Assembly: GCF_008831035.1 (NCBI RefSeq)
Contig: NZ_WAJR01000010.1
Span: 27,233-91,232, forward strand
Origin: Ellagibacter isourolithinifaciens
GTDB lineage: Bacteria; Actinomycetota; Coriobacteriia; Coriobacteriales; Eggerthellaceae
DNA length: 64,000 bases
Direction: 5' to 3'
A program made the position numbers and the translations under genes. This document shows positions 62,305 through 64,000 of the stretch, one piece after another. The notes beneath the pieces are model-generated. The model worked only from the letters and a program-made list of their open reading frames with translations. It was not told the origin of the DNA and ran no database searches. Numbering within the stretch: the stretch's first letter is position 1; every line of letters begins with the position of its first letter.

Positions 62305-62503
62305 GGTTCCTCCAATCTTTTCGCGCGATGCGCCTGCGCGGTCCTGTGTGCGTTTTCGTCTGCGCGACGATTGAACCGCCTGATGGCGCTTGGCGCGTCC
62401 GACGGGAGCGGAGACGGGTCGAGGTGGGTCGAGCTGGTCGGGCCTCCATGAAACGGCCATAGGCCGTGTGCCTTAGCTCGCAGCTAAGTCCCTGAAAAGT
62501 AAA

Positions 62504-62523
62504 AGGCGCCCATGCGGGCGCCT
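62504..62523 (-). terminator. Intrinsic terminator on the minus strand
   Basis: aggcgccc at 62504-62511 pairs with gggcgcct at 62516-62523, and the minus strand continues TTTTACTTTT. It would stop transcripts arriving from the right, before xis. Confidence 0.75.
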
Positions 62524-62529
62524 GCCTAG

Positions 62530-63069
62530 GAACAGGGTTTGTTCGGTTGTGGTCGGAATGCTCGTCTTCCGCGGTGCTGTCGTCCGGGGTCCGGCATCTG
62601 TCGTTCGCCTCTTCTGTCGTGTTTGCTGTTGCGTGTTCTGCGAGCGACCTTGCGCAGGTTTTTCAACCCGTTGCCCCAGGTGCACCCGGATAAATGGTAC
62701 CCATCCGTTGGGACACGGACATTGCGGGAGGGCTTTCTGGGCAAGCTGGGATGGACGAGCGGCGGGGTTCTAAATGTAATAATTCGAGCTAGAGGGCCTT
62801 GTGCTCTATTTTGCAAAACGCGAGGGACGCAATCAACTCGACGATTTCCCCGAACCCTTTCTGAACCAATGGGGAGCAAATGCGGAAGTCATTGAGGCAT
62901 GCAAGAAATAGAGGAAAAAAATAGGGCAGAATCGCTTTCACGATCCCGCCCCGCAAACCCGAGGGTTTCTAACTGGAACCTATTATGCAGCTAAGTGGCG
63001 TCTTATCAACCCCCCCCGCGTAACAGACTCCATTGTCGGTAAACGCTCCGCCAAGGGCTGATCGCCTCT
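62530..63069. other. Non-coding or decayed stretch
   Basis: 540 bases. Frames on both strands near 62526-62895 have biased, Arg/Pro-rich translations, no ribosome binding site and no family likeness. I see nothing I can support here. It is probably degraded element sequence. Confidence 0.5.
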
Positions 63070-63741
63070 CTAGACGAGCTTCTTGCGCGTCTCCTTCAGT
63101 ATGCCCTTCTTGAAATCGGACCACTTGCCGAAGAACTTCTCGTCCGTCGCGGTGGCGGTGTGCTCCGCGTATTTGATTGCCGTGAGTTCCATGGTGCAGA
63201 TATAGTCCGCCGCCTGCGAAAGCCGGTACTCGGAGGGCTGCGCCGATCGGTAGACGACGGCGTCCTTCGACAGCGCGTACTCGATTGCGCGGTGCAGCGA
63301 CTCGGCGATGGAGCGCTGGCCGTTGTCGTAGTAGACCTTGACCATATCGTAGGATTGCAGCTCCGCGAGGTTGTCGAACAGGAAGTTCACGATATCCCTT
63401 CGCATCGCCCCCGCGAGCTTGTCGAGCGAGGCGAACTGCTTGGTCGCGTATGCGAAGGTGTGGTACTTTACGGGCATGTGGCGGAAGAAGACGCGGAACG
63501 AGCCGAGCATCATCTTGCGCGTCCTCAGGTCGAGCCCCGAGTACTGGTCCTTGCCGTTCATGAGCGGCGACGCATGGAAGGGTATGTTCGGAAGTCCCTT
63601 GGCGCGGAGGGCGTCCTCGTATGCCTTGATCGACTCCGCGATGCTGTCCGATTGGTCGTGCATAACGACGGTGAGCAGGTAGTATCGGTCGGAGAGGCCG
63701 TCGCTTCCCGATTCGTCGACGAAGATGCTGAGTTCTCGCAT
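63070..63741 (-). CDS. DUF3800 domain protein
   Basis: A 223-residue protein of DUF3800. The RNase H-like acidic residues are in FVDESGSDG (start), KVYYDNGQRS near 140 and LSQAADYICTME near 175. DUF3800 proteins are frequent in mobile elements and some defence loci, with no settled activity. AGGAG precedes the ATG at 63741, and a strong terminator lies immediately upstream of that site. Confidence 0.87.
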   Translation of the reverse strand: MRELSIFVDESGSDGLSDRYYLLTVVMHDQSDSIAESIKAYEDALRAKGLPNIPFHASPLMNGKDQYSGLDLRTRKMMLGSFRVFFRHMPVKYHTFAYATKQFASLDKLAGAMRRDIVNFLFDNLAELQSYDMVKVYYDNGQRSIAESLHRAIEYALSKDAVVYRSAQPSEYRLSQAADYICTMELTAIKYAEHTATATDEKFFGKWSDFKKGILKETRKKLV

Positions 63742-63750
63742 TGCTCTCCT

Positions 63751-63784
63751 GGATAAGAAAAAAGCCGGGGAAAACGTCCCCGGC
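63751..63784 (-). terminator. Terminator directly ahead of the DUF3800 ribosome binding site
   Basis: gccgggg at 63764-63770 pairs with ccccggc at 63778-63784. On the minus strand TTTTTTCTTA follows, then the AGGAG of the DUF3800 gene within a few bases. It either ends an upstream gene or attenuates this one. Confidence 0.85.
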
Positions 63785-64000
63785 ACTTGGAGGCCTTCCT
63801 TGCGGAAAACCAATTATTTTATATCATGGGCTGCGCGGAAATTCAAGGGAGCTCGAAGCGTTTCCGGACGTCGGCGGAATCTCAAGGCCCGTTCGCCAAC
63901 TCATGCGCAAGCCACCTGAGACTACTCACTTTGCTCACCGATGGCGAAGAGTCGCGACCTGGGGTTTTGCAAATGGTGCGCAAACCACCCGCGTTGACTC
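63785..64000. other. Right end of window, no gene seen
   Basis: About 215 bases. On the minus strand a TATAAA near 63822 could be the DUF3800 -10 box, ahead of the terminator. The 13-mer cgcaagccacctg is at 63906-63918 and a variant at 63979-63990. No reading frame is supported. Confidence 0.5.

Noticed and set aside
62539..62895. Frames on both strands right of the excisionase
   Set aside because: Arg/Pro/Cys-biased composition, no start signals and no similarity. Treated as non-coding.
1..64000. tRNA or rRNA genes as integration targets
   Set aside because: No cloverleaf with a GTTCRANNC arm and no rRNA stretch could be found by reading, including next to the two element regions.

Overview
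The window comes from a high-GC member of the Eggerthellaceae (Coriobacteriia, the anaerobic gut Actinobacteria). The signs are a LuxR regulator with a polytopic membrane N-terminus, several catalytic molybdopterin subunits with dedicated permeases, a DUF3793 protein beside a flavodoxin, and a nuclease-like protein family that recurs in this group. No rRNA, tRNA or CRISPR array was seen. The species assignment is inference.

Layout. 0-8.6 kb is ordinary chromosome: the end of a superfamily I helicase, a Nudix hydrolase, flavoproteins, a metallophosphoesterase, two ion permeases, threonine aldolase and a VanZ-like protein. 8.7-22 kb is an accessory metabolic island. It holds a membrane LuxR regulator, a small zinc-ribbon protein, a two-subunit molybdenum enzyme of the pyrogallol transhydroxylase type, a DUF4160/DUF2442-HTH pair, an anion symporter, an MFS carrier, a LysR regulator, and a second molybdenum enzyme resembling Eggerthella catechol dehydroxylases with a two-cluster Fe-S partner. 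A decayed recQ closes it. Import, redox chemistry and regulation of an aromatic or other organic electron acceptor fit together here, but the substrate is unknown.

23-45 kb is mostly housekeeping: luxS-mtnN followed by two overlapping crcB genes, a truncated BspA-like surface protein, an HMA protein, a Ski2-like helicase, a WYL regulator, a radical SAM enzyme, thrH, an Elp3 homologue, an rRNA/tRNA methyltransferase with a patatin, pepC, and a CDF metal exporter whose leader carries an intrinsic terminator.

45.8-50.3 kb is a plasmid-type replication and partition module set in the chromosome. It has four copies of a 19-bp palindrome, parA with an N-terminal DNA-binding extension, parB, and a convergent primase-like replication gene. 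A predicted antisense RNA of about 67 nt lies over the replication gene's leader. An nrdG without nrdD sits at its left edge.

50.7-61.6 kb returns to core genes (apt, proC, a Pit phosphate transporter, a universal stress protein, an aconitase-family hydratase, an NSS transporter). Two 165-bp foldback elements bracket a nuclease-like gene at 52.7-54.5 kb. 61.7-64 kb is a scar of integrative elements: an ATPase gene cut just after its Walker A motif, an intact excisionase with a stub of a following gene, and a DUF3800 protein with a terminator directly ahead of its ribosome binding site. Three genes (elp3-like, patatin, nuclease-like) have a -10 box 6-7 nt before the start codon and no ribosome binding site, so they look leaderless.
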